Shown piece by piece: positions 28,001-34,035 of a DNA stretch of 64,000 nt; positions within the stretch are counted from its first letter, which is position 1, and each line of letters begins with the position of its first letter. The translations under genes and the position numbers were made by a program. Below the pieces are notes generated by a model. It did no database searches and had not been told where the DNA came from. It saw only the letters and a program-made list of their open reading frames with translations. This DNA is from Treponema sp. (GTDB lineage Bacteria; Spirochaetota; Spirochaetia; Treponematales; Treponemataceae), in contig JAFUDX010000012.1 in the NCBI GenBank assembly GCA_017464425.1, forward strand, positions 1 to 64,000. The letters run 5' to 3'.

Positions 28001-28746
28001 ATTCACTCGGTTACTCAGGTGAATATGTCTCAATCGGCATTGCTTCAAATCGTGTCGTAATGGTGTGGTACGATTCAAAGAACAACAACCTTATGTATGC
28101 ATATTCTAGTGAAAACTTCAATCCTGGCACTGGTGTAAACTCTACTGGCTGGACAAAGGTTGGCACTATCCTTTCAGGCGCGGGTAAATACTGTCAGCTT
28201 GCCGTTGATTCAGACAATCACATCCACATCGCTTGCTATGACAGTGCAAACGGCGATTTGAAGTATGTATACCTTGAAGATTACAAGGGCGCGACAAAGA
28301 AAGCCTGTACCGTTGACTCATATTTGAGCGTCGGTAAGGAACTTACGATTGATGTTGCAAAATCTGGTGGCTATCAGATTCCGTACATCGGCTACTATGG
28401 CTCAACGCCCAAAAAACCGCGCTACGCATACCTTGCCGAGCCTGAAACATTCAAAAACGCAACAACTGAAGAGGCTCGCAGTGGCGTACAGAAAGATATG
28501 TACACGGGCGTGTGGGAGTGTAGCGTTGTGCCTTCTAACAGCACGATTACTGTGGATGCAACGCGCCGAATCAATGTCGGTGTCTGGAAAAATGGCGGCA
28601 GTCTCACCACTTCTAGTACAGGCACTTCTTCTTCAAGCGCGGGTTCTGGCACGGTCTACGGTAACGGTACGAGCAACGCTGTTCTTGGCTACGGCGTGCG
28701 CCATTCAAGTTCTCAAGACTACGGTGAAACCGCACAAAAGAGATAG
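19045..28746 (+). CDS. Giant Ig-like repeat lipoprotein, copy 2 (3233 residues)
   Basis: Paralogue of the preceding gene, 14 bases downstream and probably in the same transcript. The ATG at 19045 has the only strong Shine-Dalgarno, but the first 17 codons (MKNEILRYAQND...) are translated repeat DNA; the native start is probably ATG 19096 (TKIKTKALSLLALLGFSVF, then TVISCGENAG). Ig-like domains repeat the same linkers (AIDNTAPVLVLTKP, HVDSDAPTQ, YIDNDAPTF). An ideal EF-hand loop, DLNGDGTYSDAE, lies near residue 2211. The C-terminal propeller-like part includes YVSIGIASNRVVMVWYDS and QLAVDSDNHIHIACYDS, ending GETAQKR. Adhesion or polysaccharide binding is plausible but unproven. No stop or frameshift is seen over 9.7 kb, so the gene is under selection. 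Confidence 0.85.
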   Translation: MKNEILRYAQNDMVGNKMTKIKTKALSLLALLGFSVFTVISCGENAGLGSSVDTEAPKISILYPPEGAIIRENFEFSGTWTDDKTVTKITVTVSEVISDSQKEVTYTEEIIPEKDGSWKTTLNTFDKESNAWQFSDGNYEISAVALDGAGNYSGTASHSYAIDNTAPVLVLTKPTSIGANTPKTYGRTVQLEGTFSEACSSGISKLTVSFFDENGNGICDSEFENITDMSNANPLVIAQFFDKTSRDDLSEENQKRWENYKAIYTDTNIARYDALAEGEKADDLTQKLFFTVTATDAAKIYRDSASGSASDNTGNATASFYRNTDDMSTLINSKNTNYPNFTVLSLRNYLNGTDKTYAEDENLAQILKDAVSASVQSKTDDGSSVSVAESAATTLNFSINPQNNPTFSVSGLVRDKSGDAAEYEDSFRHYFAGSAINVSIAEGLDGTKLDTSTISIYYRKVDSVSGNTITYAEDEEQQLLWTWNKEVALAYAIKALKKEDPSLLDSEAKSKAEELLTVSVASAKKYRYTITAEGENSDALVVSTSLTTTEVMTGCKYLFSIVGKDINKQDIIDSATIGYGFFAQSNSSVPEIYPDSYDSEKPNANKVTLTAFTESDFVTEKLSYSGYITSNDMFTEDSQVYYLVTVTDSKDSSKSKELKGLGTIAENSTGAMKIDLRENTGYIYDFSFTITPDSDVTTLILGGSGLYTVDVVISATNAGGESNVTRTYYLDTKKSDFSNVSLSVEDSASGMKTYLSDSDDTNLTKTYYVNNESGTFKLAGTVTDNYKIGTTSYKITGKDASGAEKTLEAPAPSDIMQWTFGKITLSDFAPQTELPDALITITTTDNAGNEETYTINLEFDTTLPSWNPTEAHSYMINKAAFSDETASTTWFKDSSLPVSGCYAEAGSGVSDIYYWVTNPAGSAPATKELSTAKGSFKATNESGIAYFDATLGTFEANDSEKMPAYNTLYLVAVDNVGNRSQTKEIQINLDTQSPTLSASKSGIVYTNKVSDVIVGGTCDDNASGVAAITLKANDYEVGATLGEKNSEGKVIWTATLKASEDIVSKLGTDSYNVNAIIQDNAGNKASSTLFILKVDTIAPPVSISVPAPSSIINSSVKMQGSVSSDGANPTRLKLYYATSAPMSATTLENLTPIENGEFTGSAIYGWSIDSVNVQSLSGVTVTSPSKLLYIIPVVYDEAGNCNIYTETVGSEVKTYSYTANKNYFVYKVDQNKDRPVITLSNIAAEGAWVKTNMVQGLISDDDGTISSLKIGVKGKNKTDYTYPTVTVSNGSWTLDLSGIEDYNDIKLSFEVIDAAGTTFSSSGETIFDRPYYLYSETVEENYQSKNAWYDYGIDFDTTTDSGSLSIKLDTKAPSVLTVCLDSRKEAGSFASAQTVFENETKYKAGMNSFVGGDFKYVKFYVPIYDANSVTPVLKITSADGTEFEKAANEADFTPSQTVKSSGITYTYYESREIDVSSIESSKSGARTVSITVTDESGNATVVDSAFTIDNLGPDTIEVTSPSSTESLTGDVEIFGAVSDNGVGTVDSIEWAIPLKGVTDPKNVTDWISNDASDSDLGFNFKFTTGDPTTDLTLFDDADTYNVTKNTDDTYTIPIYFRAKDTLGNVFYKTDYFITHNPDGDRPVTELSYPVERDYDIDKVTTSDTYNQSLGYVTLSGKIQVTGSVEIPSLTCEPGVVYLQIGKVTGSDISWAVSNFSSEITALGGSKSLSDLRNAYASGTTSKDSELHYKDSSWWGIPCTLTNSSWSIILNNAGNLNPTEKDSDDKYIPTEIAIRACAVNDYGKLGIWTAPIYIHVDSDAPTQSAELRQYSSFDTTNDTTLEQNVTTAKNYASGMYLRKTWYLVSTIDDNDSIDKSSLNIKRGSTRLTENTDYYTSAITGSGAKQMKVYIPIETASFSTNSVSYTLYVTDNSGHASSMTYSFYIDNDAPTFDLKGDKGATSVSLLKEDVPPIQNYDYHYTISSVLSEPGSGFDKFFFYFLRENTYETSGSKNPRILDTLIDVSSDSTNASALTSTLASHKVEVNDGTAVNLYGKTYAGMLDTARTKFTATATSSIDTMHIRIGGLICIGGDYQVIKDISGTDVSFTTAIPESVTVSEAFFPYGYVVDSMTENTSYSDDLYASGDKDGLCESIKKSGTNYTLTTAIRSDYMSDGPVELVCLAFDKAGNISAVTVSTNVQNNAPRLAKLHLGTDLNGDGTYSDAEFNTYTFIKSDGTSTTVAESNYLQSVTLATSGTDYATYKKSFTIKDGLAVLPEITGGNGTIMMKYLNDASEASENQQKSGDSDSSFYEEVENEIVTADFTSGLFTNATKKRSNGSLVETPDLIKAFVLTGESGTKDTNLYSVSDGTDKAMSFTFWDSTDGTVCGTDSNWCFVRVTDFTVDLKDEIAPKMVIDPFYWNSLTDNSIYGSSSATRYDKLQGHIELEADWKNASDYSSSAKNGEYDGDPKVSGKITFKGYAYDDQRLTSLWVSFDGFTPTNYLDSETKTVDGKTYYKAASYSAGAWTVASATMAGNGWCFAVDPTGSDDAPAYLSQSGHKVFWTLSIDTSKISTVAATDVNVRVVAQDRNPNTTSTSKEESSKTDEAWNVPYYQMDVVPYITGVATSLSSMNENNPTTFSRTTNGHYPVYMIVNDKNVTTIAKNLESMKLTGFNLAGGTVTFEIWDSTITDTNTASVTRDGTSDSYSFTLPPNVKSGAIKLTVHSIDTLNNTNNNEAHGSYECSDATVTSLGAIGSAGDNTTYKNFYNRQPNGANNNRLTDDVYIDVWQFNSEAVQPTNNSALDIMMKINPSNGLIGFAFCNGDLYWSMANGTSSSYTTWAAAADFIQCTSFTFAPSGVSYGAAAGGQSSDNLGDCYKFVSSKWGDGGTDNTADETKGRRIGFTAVDNYGNMAKDRFKSPSIVSDGTYVYIAYYDLLTGEIRFMGGNDSTTTTVADVGTIKDNFKGTSALKALNDEHGLIQVLADGSGNSLGYSGEYVSIGIASNRVVMVWYDSKNNNLMYAYSSENFNPGTGVNSTGWTKVGTILSGAGKYCQLAVDSDNHIHIACYDSANGDLKYVYLEDYKGATKKACTVDSYLSVGKELTIDVAKSGGYQIPYIGYYGSTPKKPRYAYLAEPETFKNATTEEARSGVQKDMYTGVWECSVVPSNSTITVDATRRINVGVWKNGGSLTTSSTGTSSSSAGSGTVYGNGTSNAVLGYGVRHSSSQDYGETAQKR
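19053..19083 (+). repeat. Fragment of a dispersed palindromic repeat inside the start of giant gene 2
   Basis: The bases coding for EILRYAQNDM resemble one arm of a short intergenic repeat common in bacterial genomes (GAGATTCTTCGCTACGCTC followed by AGAATGACA). It lies between a strong Shine-Dalgarno (GGGGAGGTGA, 19031-19040) and the native lipoprotein start (ATG 19096). Confidence 0.5.
25675..25710 (+). other. EF-hand-type calcium-binding loop in giant protein 2
   Basis: Codes for DLNGDGTYSDAE, a canonical 12-residue EF-hand loop (D1, N3, D5, G6, E12). It is collinear with the loop at 15818-15853. Confidence 0.6.
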
Positions 28747-28798
28747 CGCATGGGGCGAGGGGCGTATAGACAGCGTTTTTGTCGCTCGCACTCGCTCC

Positions 28799-29707
28799 TT
28801 AGCCCTTTGTGCTGTCAAAAAACTGCGACAGAATGTGCACGCAATCGTCTTCGGTGGAAAGCATAAGTGGATGCGCTCTGTGCTTTGTGCATGCGTCTTT
28901 CCATGCTTGACTCCGCTTGTGCTCCGCTTCTTCCCATTTTTGCGCAAAATCTTTTGAAAGCGTGGGAAAAATGTGTTTTTTGTGCGTCTCTGTGTCGAAG
29001 AAGGATGCTGTTCCCATTTTGGGAAGTTTTTTATCGTAGGAATCGGTTATTCGTATTGAAACAACATCGTTTTTTTGAGAAAGCCGCGCCATGTGCTCTT
29101 CCCATCCTGTCGTTCTGAAGTCTGAAATCACAAAAACGAGCGAGCGTTTTTTTAAAATCTTTGCCGCGCCTTTTAGCGCAGCCGTAAGTGCCGAACCGTT
29201 TGCTCGTTCACTTCCTTCTGTTACCGAAGCGTGTGAATTTGAATCAAGCGTGTCGAATTTTGAAAGAAGCATCATGGAATTTTCGCGACCTGACTTTGGT
29301 GGACAGGAAAACTGAATCTTTCCGTCAAAAAACACCGCGCCGATCGCCCCGTCATTTTGCTCGCAGGCAAGTAAAAGCAGGGCTGCGGTTTCTATGGCGC
29401 AACTGAGTTTTGATTTATTCTGAATCGGAAGGTACATGGACGGCGAGCAGTCAAGGAGAATGAGAACCGAAAGTTCCCTGTCTTCGTTGTATTGCTTGAT
29501 AAACGCACGCCCCATTCGTGCCGTTACATTCCAGTCAATCAGCCGCACATTGTCTCCGGGCAAATACTCGCGAACATCTTGAAATTCAATGCCCTGCCCG
29601 CGATAGAGTGACTTAAAATTGCCGCTTCTCATGTTTTGGGCAAGCTTTAGTGCCGAAAGGTGCAGAAGAGACGCTCGTTTTGAGAGCCGTGTAGAAGACA
29701 AACTCAT
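28799..29707 (-). CDS. DUF58 protein (vWA-like)
   Basis: A 302-residue protein with the DUF58 core: FQDVREYLPGDNVRLIDWNV followed by a von Willebrand A-like fold with the metal site DCSPSM (DxSxS) after ELSVLILL, and VFVISDF downstream. DUF58 proteins usually sit beside a MoxR AAA+ ATPase and vWA/BatA-D genes and are thought to work as chaperone-like complexes at the envelope. Here neither a MoxR gene nor other Bat genes are adjacent, so the partner must be elsewhere. It is convergent with giant gene 2. An extended -10 (TGC-TATAAT) lies 11 bases from the start, with no ribosome-binding site. Confidence 0.87.
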   Translation of the reverse strand: MSLSSTRLSKRASLLHLSALKLAQNMRSGNFKSLYRGQGIEFQDVREYLPGDNVRLIDWNVTARMGRAFIKQYNEDRELSVLILLDCSPSMYLPIQNKSKLSCAIETAALLLLACEQNDGAIGAVFFDGKIQFSCPPKSGRENSMMLLSKFDTLDSNSHASVTEGSERANGSALTAALKGAAKILKKRSLVFVISDFRTTGWEEHMARLSQKNDVVSIRITDSYDKKLPKMGTASFFDTETHKKHIFPTLSKDFAQKWEEAEHKRSQAWKDACTKHRAHPLMLSTEDDCVHILSQFFDSTKG

Positions 29708-29718
29708 AATTCTTGCGC

Positions 29719-29724
29719 ATTATA
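29719..29724 (-). promoter_or_regulatory. -10 box of the DUF58 gene
   Basis: TATAAT on the minus strand preceded by TGC (extended -10), ending 11 bases before the ATG at 29707. Predicts a leader of about five bases. Confidence 0.45.
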
Positions 29725-29797
29725 GCATTTTTTGGCGCGAATTGATATACTGTCTTATTGCCATTTTTGAATTTATAGTGAGCCTTAGGAGAATAAT

Positions 29798-30700
29798 ATG
29801 TCAGAAGATACAGAATTGAGAGAAAAAATTGACCCGCGCGTTGATTCGTACCATTGGTCGGATGTGCTTGTGCAGGCATTGCCTTATTTCCGGCATTGGG
29901 TTGGTAAGACGGTCGTTGTAAAGTACGGCGGAAATGCCATGCTCAATGAAGAGCTTAAAGCTGCCGTCATGAAGGATATTGTTTTGCTCAGCACAATCGG
30001 AATCAAAGTCGTGCTTGTGCATGGTGGCGGACCCGAAATCAATCATATGCTTGACCGAGTAGGCAAGGAGTCAAAATTCATCAATGGGCTTCGCTACACA
30101 GATGCCGAAACAATGGAAATCGTGCAGATGGTTCTTACGGGCAAACTGAATAAAGACATCGTTGGCATTTTGCTTCAGGAAGGTGGCAAGGCTGTTGGAC
30201 TTTCTGGAGTTGATTCAGGGCTTTTGCGCGCCAAAAAAATCGACAAAGATGGAACAGATTTGGGCTTTGTCGGAGAAGTCACCGAAGTTCATCCGGAAAT
30301 CATACAATCGCTTTTGGACAAAGGCTTTATTCCTGTTGTCTCAACTGTTGCGTTGGGCGAGCAGGGGGATATGGCACGCTACAACATCAATGCCGATACC
30401 GCTGCCGCAAAAATCGCCATTGCATTGGGGGCAGAAAAATTTGTCCAGCTTACAAATGTTGCCGGTGTTTTAAAAGATGTGAACGATCCCAAGTCTCTGA
30501 TTCAGCGTATCCACATTGAAGATGTCCAAAAATACTTTGATGACGGCACAATCTCTGGCGGTATGATTCCAAAAATCGAATGTTGCATGATGGCTCGAAA
30601 GGGTGGCGTTCCGCGTACCCACATTATCGATGGCCGTGTTCCTCATTCGCTGCTCATCGAAATGTTTTCCGATCGGGGAATCGGAACCATGATTTATTAA
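29798..30700 (+). CDS. argB: Acetylglutamate kinase
   Basis: A 300-residue amino-acid kinase that phosphorylates N-acetylglutamate with ATP, the second step of arginine/ornithine synthesis. Motifs: VVKYGGNAM at the N-terminus, VLVHGGGPEINHML for the phosphate-binding loop, NGLRYTDAETMEIV, and the substrate segment ARYNINADTAAAKIAIALGA. The C-terminal GGMIPKIECCMMARKGGV and DGRVPHSLL are typical of ArgB. A good ribosome-binding site (TTAGGAG) precedes the start. The N-terminal extension (about 25 residues) resembles that of the arginine-sensitive hexameric type. No other arg biosynthesis genes adjoin it. Confidence 0.95.
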   Translation: MSEDTELREKIDPRVDSYHWSDVLVQALPYFRHWVGKTVVVKYGGNAMLNEELKAAVMKDIVLLSTIGIKVVLVHGGGPEINHMLDRVGKESKFINGLRYTDAETMEIVQMVLTGKLNKDIVGILLQEGGKAVGLSGVDSGLLRAKKIDKDGTDLGFVGEVTEVHPEIIQSLLDKGFIPVVSTVALGEQGDMARYNINADTAAAKIAIALGAEKFVQLTNVAGVLKDVNDPKSLIQRIHIEDVQKYFDDGTISGGMIPKIECCMMARKGGVPRTHIIDGRVPHSLLIEMFSDRGIGTMIY

Positions 30701-30719
30701 AAAATGCCATAGAATTTAG

Positions 30720-30763
30720 CGCAGAAATTAAAAAAAATAATTCGCTTTATTCAAATTTCTGCG
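30720..30763. repeat. Inverted repeat with perfect 10-bp arms before the nucleoside kinase
   Basis: CGCAGAAATT (30720-30729) and AATTTCTGCG (30754-30763) are exact inverse complements, 24 bases apart. A 15-base word from the right arm (30751-30765) recurs in inverse orientation at 35319-35333, upstream of guaA. Confidence 0.6.
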
Positions 30764-30764
30764 T

Positions 30765-30770
30765 TATAAT
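30765..30770 (+). promoter_or_regulatory. -10 box of the nucleoside kinase (leaderless)
   Basis: A consensus TATAAT ends seven bases before the ATG at 30778 and no Shine-Dalgarno is present. The -35 is weak. Confidence 0.45.
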
Positions 30771-30777
30771 TAATTCT

Positions 30778-32445
30778 ATGAACAACATCATTTTAACTTT
30801 TTCTGATAATAAAAAAATCGAAGTTTCAGCCCGTGTCAAGGGCAAAGATATTTTAAATCACCTTCCGCCGCACGAAGGCACGCTTATTGCGCTCAAAGTG
30901 AACAACAAGGTCGTCTCTCTCTGCCGCCCGATTCGTGTTTCAAGCCGTATCGAAGGCGTGTACCTTGCTTCAAAAGAAGGCGCGTATGTCTACCGCCGCT
31001 CGCTTTCGTTCATTCTTGCCGCAGCCGCGCACAAACTCTTCCCGAAAGACCGTCTTCTTATCGGGCACAGCTTGGGCTACAGCTATTATTACACGCTTGA
31101 TCGCGAAAAGCCTATTACAACCGAAGAAATTGCCGCGCTCAAAGCGGAAATGCTCAGCATCGTCAAAAAAGACATTCAAATCACCACGCATCATATTTCC
31201 TACGAAGAAGCCGTTGAGTCATTCCAAAAACTCAATATGCCGGAAACAGCCAAGCAATTGCAATATCGTTGCCGTGATTGTATTCTTGTAAACTCTTTTG
31301 AAGACAACACGAACGCGTTCTGCGACATTTACTTCGGCTCTCTCGTTGATTCAACGGGAATTCTCAAAGTGTTCGATTTGCAGCAGTACGACGAGGGCTT
31401 TTTGCTCCGATTCCCCACTGCCGAAAAACCAGAGGAAGTCGCGCCGTTTGAGGATTTGCCCAAGATTTTCGAGATTTTCAAACGCTACAAAAAATGGGGC
31501 AAACTCGTCAATGTCACTTCTGCCGCTTCACTCAACGAAATCGTCTCGCGCAAAAAAATCAATGACTTCATCGACATCTGCGAAACCTACCAAATGCAGA
31601 ATTATGCTTCGGTCGCAAAGCAGATTCACGATCGAGGGAATGTCAAAGTCGTTTTGATTGCAGGGCCGTCATCTTCGGGCAAAACCACTTCCGCGTTCAA
31701 AATGGCGCTTCACCTGCGCTCAATCGGCTACACGCCCAAAACAATCAGCTTGGATTCCTACTATGTTGGGCGCGACAAAAATCCAAAGGACGAAAACGGC
31801 AATTACGACTATGAATGTTTGGAAGCCTTAGATGTCGAACTTTTGAATCAGAATTTAATCGATTTGTTCGCAGAAAAAGAAGTTGAAATTCCGTGCTACA
31901 ACTTTGATTTGGGACAGCGGTACTACACGGGCGAAAACAAAATGAAGCTTGCCGCCACCGACATTCTCATTATCGAAGGAATTCACGGGCTTAACGACAA
32001 GCTCACGCCGCTCATTAAACCCGAATACAAGTTCAAAATCTATCTTTCGGCTCTCACCCAGCTCAATTTTGACGACCACAACCGCGTTCCCACGAGCGAT
32101 AACCGCCTTATCCGCCGAATCGTGCGCGACGCAAACTTCCGAGGAAAGAGCGCGGCAGGAACAATCGGCATGTGGGATTCTGTTCAGCGTGGCGAGCGGC
32201 TTCACATCTTCCCGTTTCAGAACTCTGCGGATGCGGTTTTGAACACGGCGTTGGACTATGAGCTTCCCGTTTTAAAGATTTACGCTGAGCCAAAGCTTCG
32301 CGCGGTAAAACCGACCGAGCCTGAATATACCGAAGCGTGCCGCCTTTTGAATTTCCTCTCGCACTTCAACGCGATTTCTTCGGACTATGTTCCCAAGCAG
32401 TCGCTCGTGCGTGAGTTTATAGGTGGAAGCAGTTTCAAGTACTAG
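30778..32445 (+). CDS. TGS-domain nucleoside (uridine) kinase
   Basis: A 555-residue protein in two parts. Residues 1-60 form a TGS-like domain and about 60-250 resemble the second additional domain of threonyl-tRNA synthetase (GHSLGYSYYY near 96-105, FCDIYFG, GSLVDSTG). Residues about 285-555 are a uridine-kinase/phosphoribulokinase P-loop domain with Walker A GPSSSGKT (296-303), LDSYYVGRD and IIEGIHGLND. Such fusions are annotated as nucleoside kinases and likely phosphorylate uridine or cytidine. I start at MNNII because an ideal -10 sits seven bases upstream; the longer open frame back to 30580 overlaps argB and is not credible. Substrate is not proven. Confidence 0.88.
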   Translation: MNNIILTFSDNKKIEVSARVKGKDILNHLPPHEGTLIALKVNNKVVSLCRPIRVSSRIEGVYLASKEGAYVYRRSLSFILAAAAHKLFPKDRLLIGHSLGYSYYYTLDREKPITTEEIAALKAEMLSIVKKDIQITTHHISYEEAVESFQKLNMPETAKQLQYRCRDCILVNSFEDNTNAFCDIYFGSLVDSTGILKVFDLQQYDEGFLLRFPTAEKPEEVAPFEDLPKIFEIFKRYKKWGKLVNVTSAASLNEIVSRKKINDFIDICETYQMQNYASVAKQIHDRGNVKVVLIAGPSSSGKTTSAFKMALHLRSIGYTPKTISLDSYYVGRDKNPKDENGNYDYECLEALDVELLNQNLIDLFAEKEVEIPCYNFDLGQRYYTGENKMKLAATDILIIEGIHGLNDKLTPLIKPEYKFKIYLSALTQLNFDDHNRVPTSDNRLIRRIVRDANFRGKSAAGTIGMWDSVQRGERLHIFPFQNSADAVLNTALDYELPVLKIYAEPKLRAVKPTEPEYTEACRLLNFLSHFNAISSDYVPKQSLVREFIGGSSFKY

Positions 32446-32478
32446 CACAAACGGGGCAGGGTAAGAATCGTTTTATCA

Positions 32479-32507
32479 TTGAAACATCGATAGCTTTTCA
32501 TTACAAT
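32479..32507 (+). promoter_or_regulatory. Sigma-70 promoter of asnS (leaderless)
   Basis: TTGAAA (32479-32484), 17 bases, TACAAT (32502-32507). ATG at 32516 follows after eight bases, with no ribosome-binding site. Confidence 0.6.
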
Positions 32508-32515
32508 AACAGATT

Positions 32516-33964
32516 ATGAAAACAGAACTTATCAAAGATATTCTTACTTCTGCCCCCGACGGTCGCACCGTTACCGTCTGCGGATGGGTTCGCACGCTCC
32601 GCGACTCAAAAAATCTCGTCTTCATTCAGGTGAACGACGGCTCATGCTTTGCAAATATCCAGCTCACTTTTGACCGACAAAATCCTTCAAATACAAACAC
32701 CGCCTCAGCAATCGAAGAGGCAATCTCAAATCTTTCAACGGGCGCGTCTCTCAAAGCCACGGGAAAGCTCATCGAATCTCCCGCTTCGGGTCAGGCAGTC
32801 GAAGTCAACCTTGAAACGCTCGAAGTTTTGGGAACATGCCCGAGCGACTATCCGATTCAGAAAAAGGCCGCGACAATGGAATTCTTGCGCGAAAACGCAC
32901 ATCTCCGCGCACGCACAAACACATTCGGGGCGGTGTTCCGAATGAGAAGCCAAATGGCGTTTGCCCTGCACTCATTCTTCCAAGAGCGCGGTTTCTACTA
33001 TATCAACACGCCAGAAATCACGTGCTCTGACTGCGAGGGCGCAGGCGAAATGTTCCAAATTACAACGCTTTCGCTCGAAAAACTCGCCGAACTTGCCGTC
33101 GAAAAAGGCGCGGCGGGTATGAAAAAGGAAGACGCGGCAAAACTCGTGAACTACAACAAGGACTTCTTCGGAAAACAGGCTTCGCTCACCGTCTCAGGTC
33201 AGCTTGAAGCCGAAACGCTTGCCACCGCCCTCGGTCGCGTGTACACCTTCGGGCCGACGTTCCGCGCCGAAAACTCAAACACCACGCGCCACTTGGCGGA
33301 ATTCTGGATGTGCGAGCCTGAAATGGCATTCTTCGACTTAAACGATGACATGGACATTCAGGAAGAATTCATCAAATATCTCTTGAACTGGGCACTCACA
33401 AAATGTGCCGACGACATGGAATTTTTCAACAAACGCATTCAGCCGGGCGTTATCGATACGCTCCGCCATGTCGTTGAAACTCCGTTCAAGCGCGTTTCAT
33501 ACACAGAGGCTGTCGCCGAGCTTGAAAAACACGCCGACGAATTTGAGTTCAAGCCGTACTGGGGCTGCGATTTGGCGACCGAGCACGAGCGATACTTGAC
33601 CGAAAAAATCTACAAATGCCCGGTCATGGTCTACAACTATCCAAAAGAAATCAAAGCCTTCTACATGAAGCTCAATGACGACGGAAAGACCGTCAAGGCA
33701 GTCGATGTCTTGGTTCCAGGCTTGGGCGAAATCATCGGCGGAAGCGAGCGCGAAGAAAGCTACGACAAACTTTTGGGCAGAATCAAAGAACTCGGCTTAA
33801 AGCCAGAGGACTACGACTGGTACTTGGATTTGCGCAAATTCGGCACCGTTCCGCACTCAGGCTTCGGCTTGGGCTTTGAGCGATTGCTGTTGTATGTCAC
33901 GGGAATGCAGAACATCCGCGATGTAATCCCGTACCCACGCGCACCAAAACTGGCAGACTTCTAA
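32516..33964 (+). CDS. asnS: Asparaginyl-tRNA synthetase
   Basis: A 482-residue class II synthetase that charges tRNA-Asn. The N-terminal OB-fold ([20 protein letters not shown]) binds the anticodon. Class II motif 2 is seen as [20 protein letters not shown] and motif 3 as [15 protein letters not shown]. The AsnRS-specific [11 protein letters not shown] and the ending [17 protein letters not shown] separate it from AspRS. Length fits the family. Its own promoter gives a leaderless transcript. It ends seven bases before a 56-base palindrome that probably separates it from the next gene. Confidence 0.96.
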   Translation: MKTELIKDILTSAPDGRTVTVCGWVRTLRDSKNLVFIQVNDGSCFANIQLTFDRQNPSNTNTASAIEEAISNLSTGASLKATGKLIESPASGQAVEVNLETLEVLGTCPSDYPIQKKAATMEFLRENAHLRARTNTFGAVFRMRSQMAFALHSFFQERGFYYINTPEITCSDCEGAGEMFQITTLSLEKLAELAVEKGAAGMKKEDAAKLVNYNKDFFGKQASLTVSGQLEAETLATALGRVYTFGPTFRAENSNTTRHLAEFWMCEPEMAFFDLNDDMDIQEEFIKYLLNWALTKCADDMEFFNKRIQPGVIDTLRHVVETPFKRVSYTEAVAELEKHADEFEFKPYWGCDLATEHERYLTEKIYKCPVMVYNYPKEIKAFYMKLNDDGKTVKAVDVLVPGLGEIIGGSEREESYDKLLGRIKELGLKPEDYDWYLDLRKFGTVPHSGFGLGFERLLLYVTGMQNIRDVIPYPRAPKLADF

Positions 33965-33970
33965 AAATGA

Positions 33971-34026
33971 GACGCGGATGAACGCGGATATAATTTTATC
34001 AGTGTGTATCTGCGTTTATCCGCGTC
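33971..34026. repeat. 56-base palindromic element between asnS and the YihY gene
   Basis: GACGCGGATGAACGCGGATA (33971-33990) pairs with TATCTGCGTTTATCCGCGTC (34007-34026) over all 20 positions (18 Watson-Crick, two G-U), with a 16-base AT-rich loop. Inside each arm the word GCGGAT is repeated. It looks like a small mobile repeat and could also act as a terminator. Confidence 0.6.
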
Positions 34027-34035
34027 AAAATTTCT

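Noticed and set aside
9527..28652. Many open frames of 60-170 codons on other frames within the giant genes
   Set aside because: They follow from the codon usage of two intact genes and none has a start signal or known motif.
9107..28746. CRISPR array or DNA tandem repeats in the giant genes
   Set aside because: The repetition is only at the level of protein domains; no regular DNA repeat and spacer pattern is present.
30580..30777. Upstream extension of the nucleoside kinase frame
   Set aside because: It overlaps argB, encodes nothing family-like, and a TATAAT lies seven bases before the ATG at 30778.
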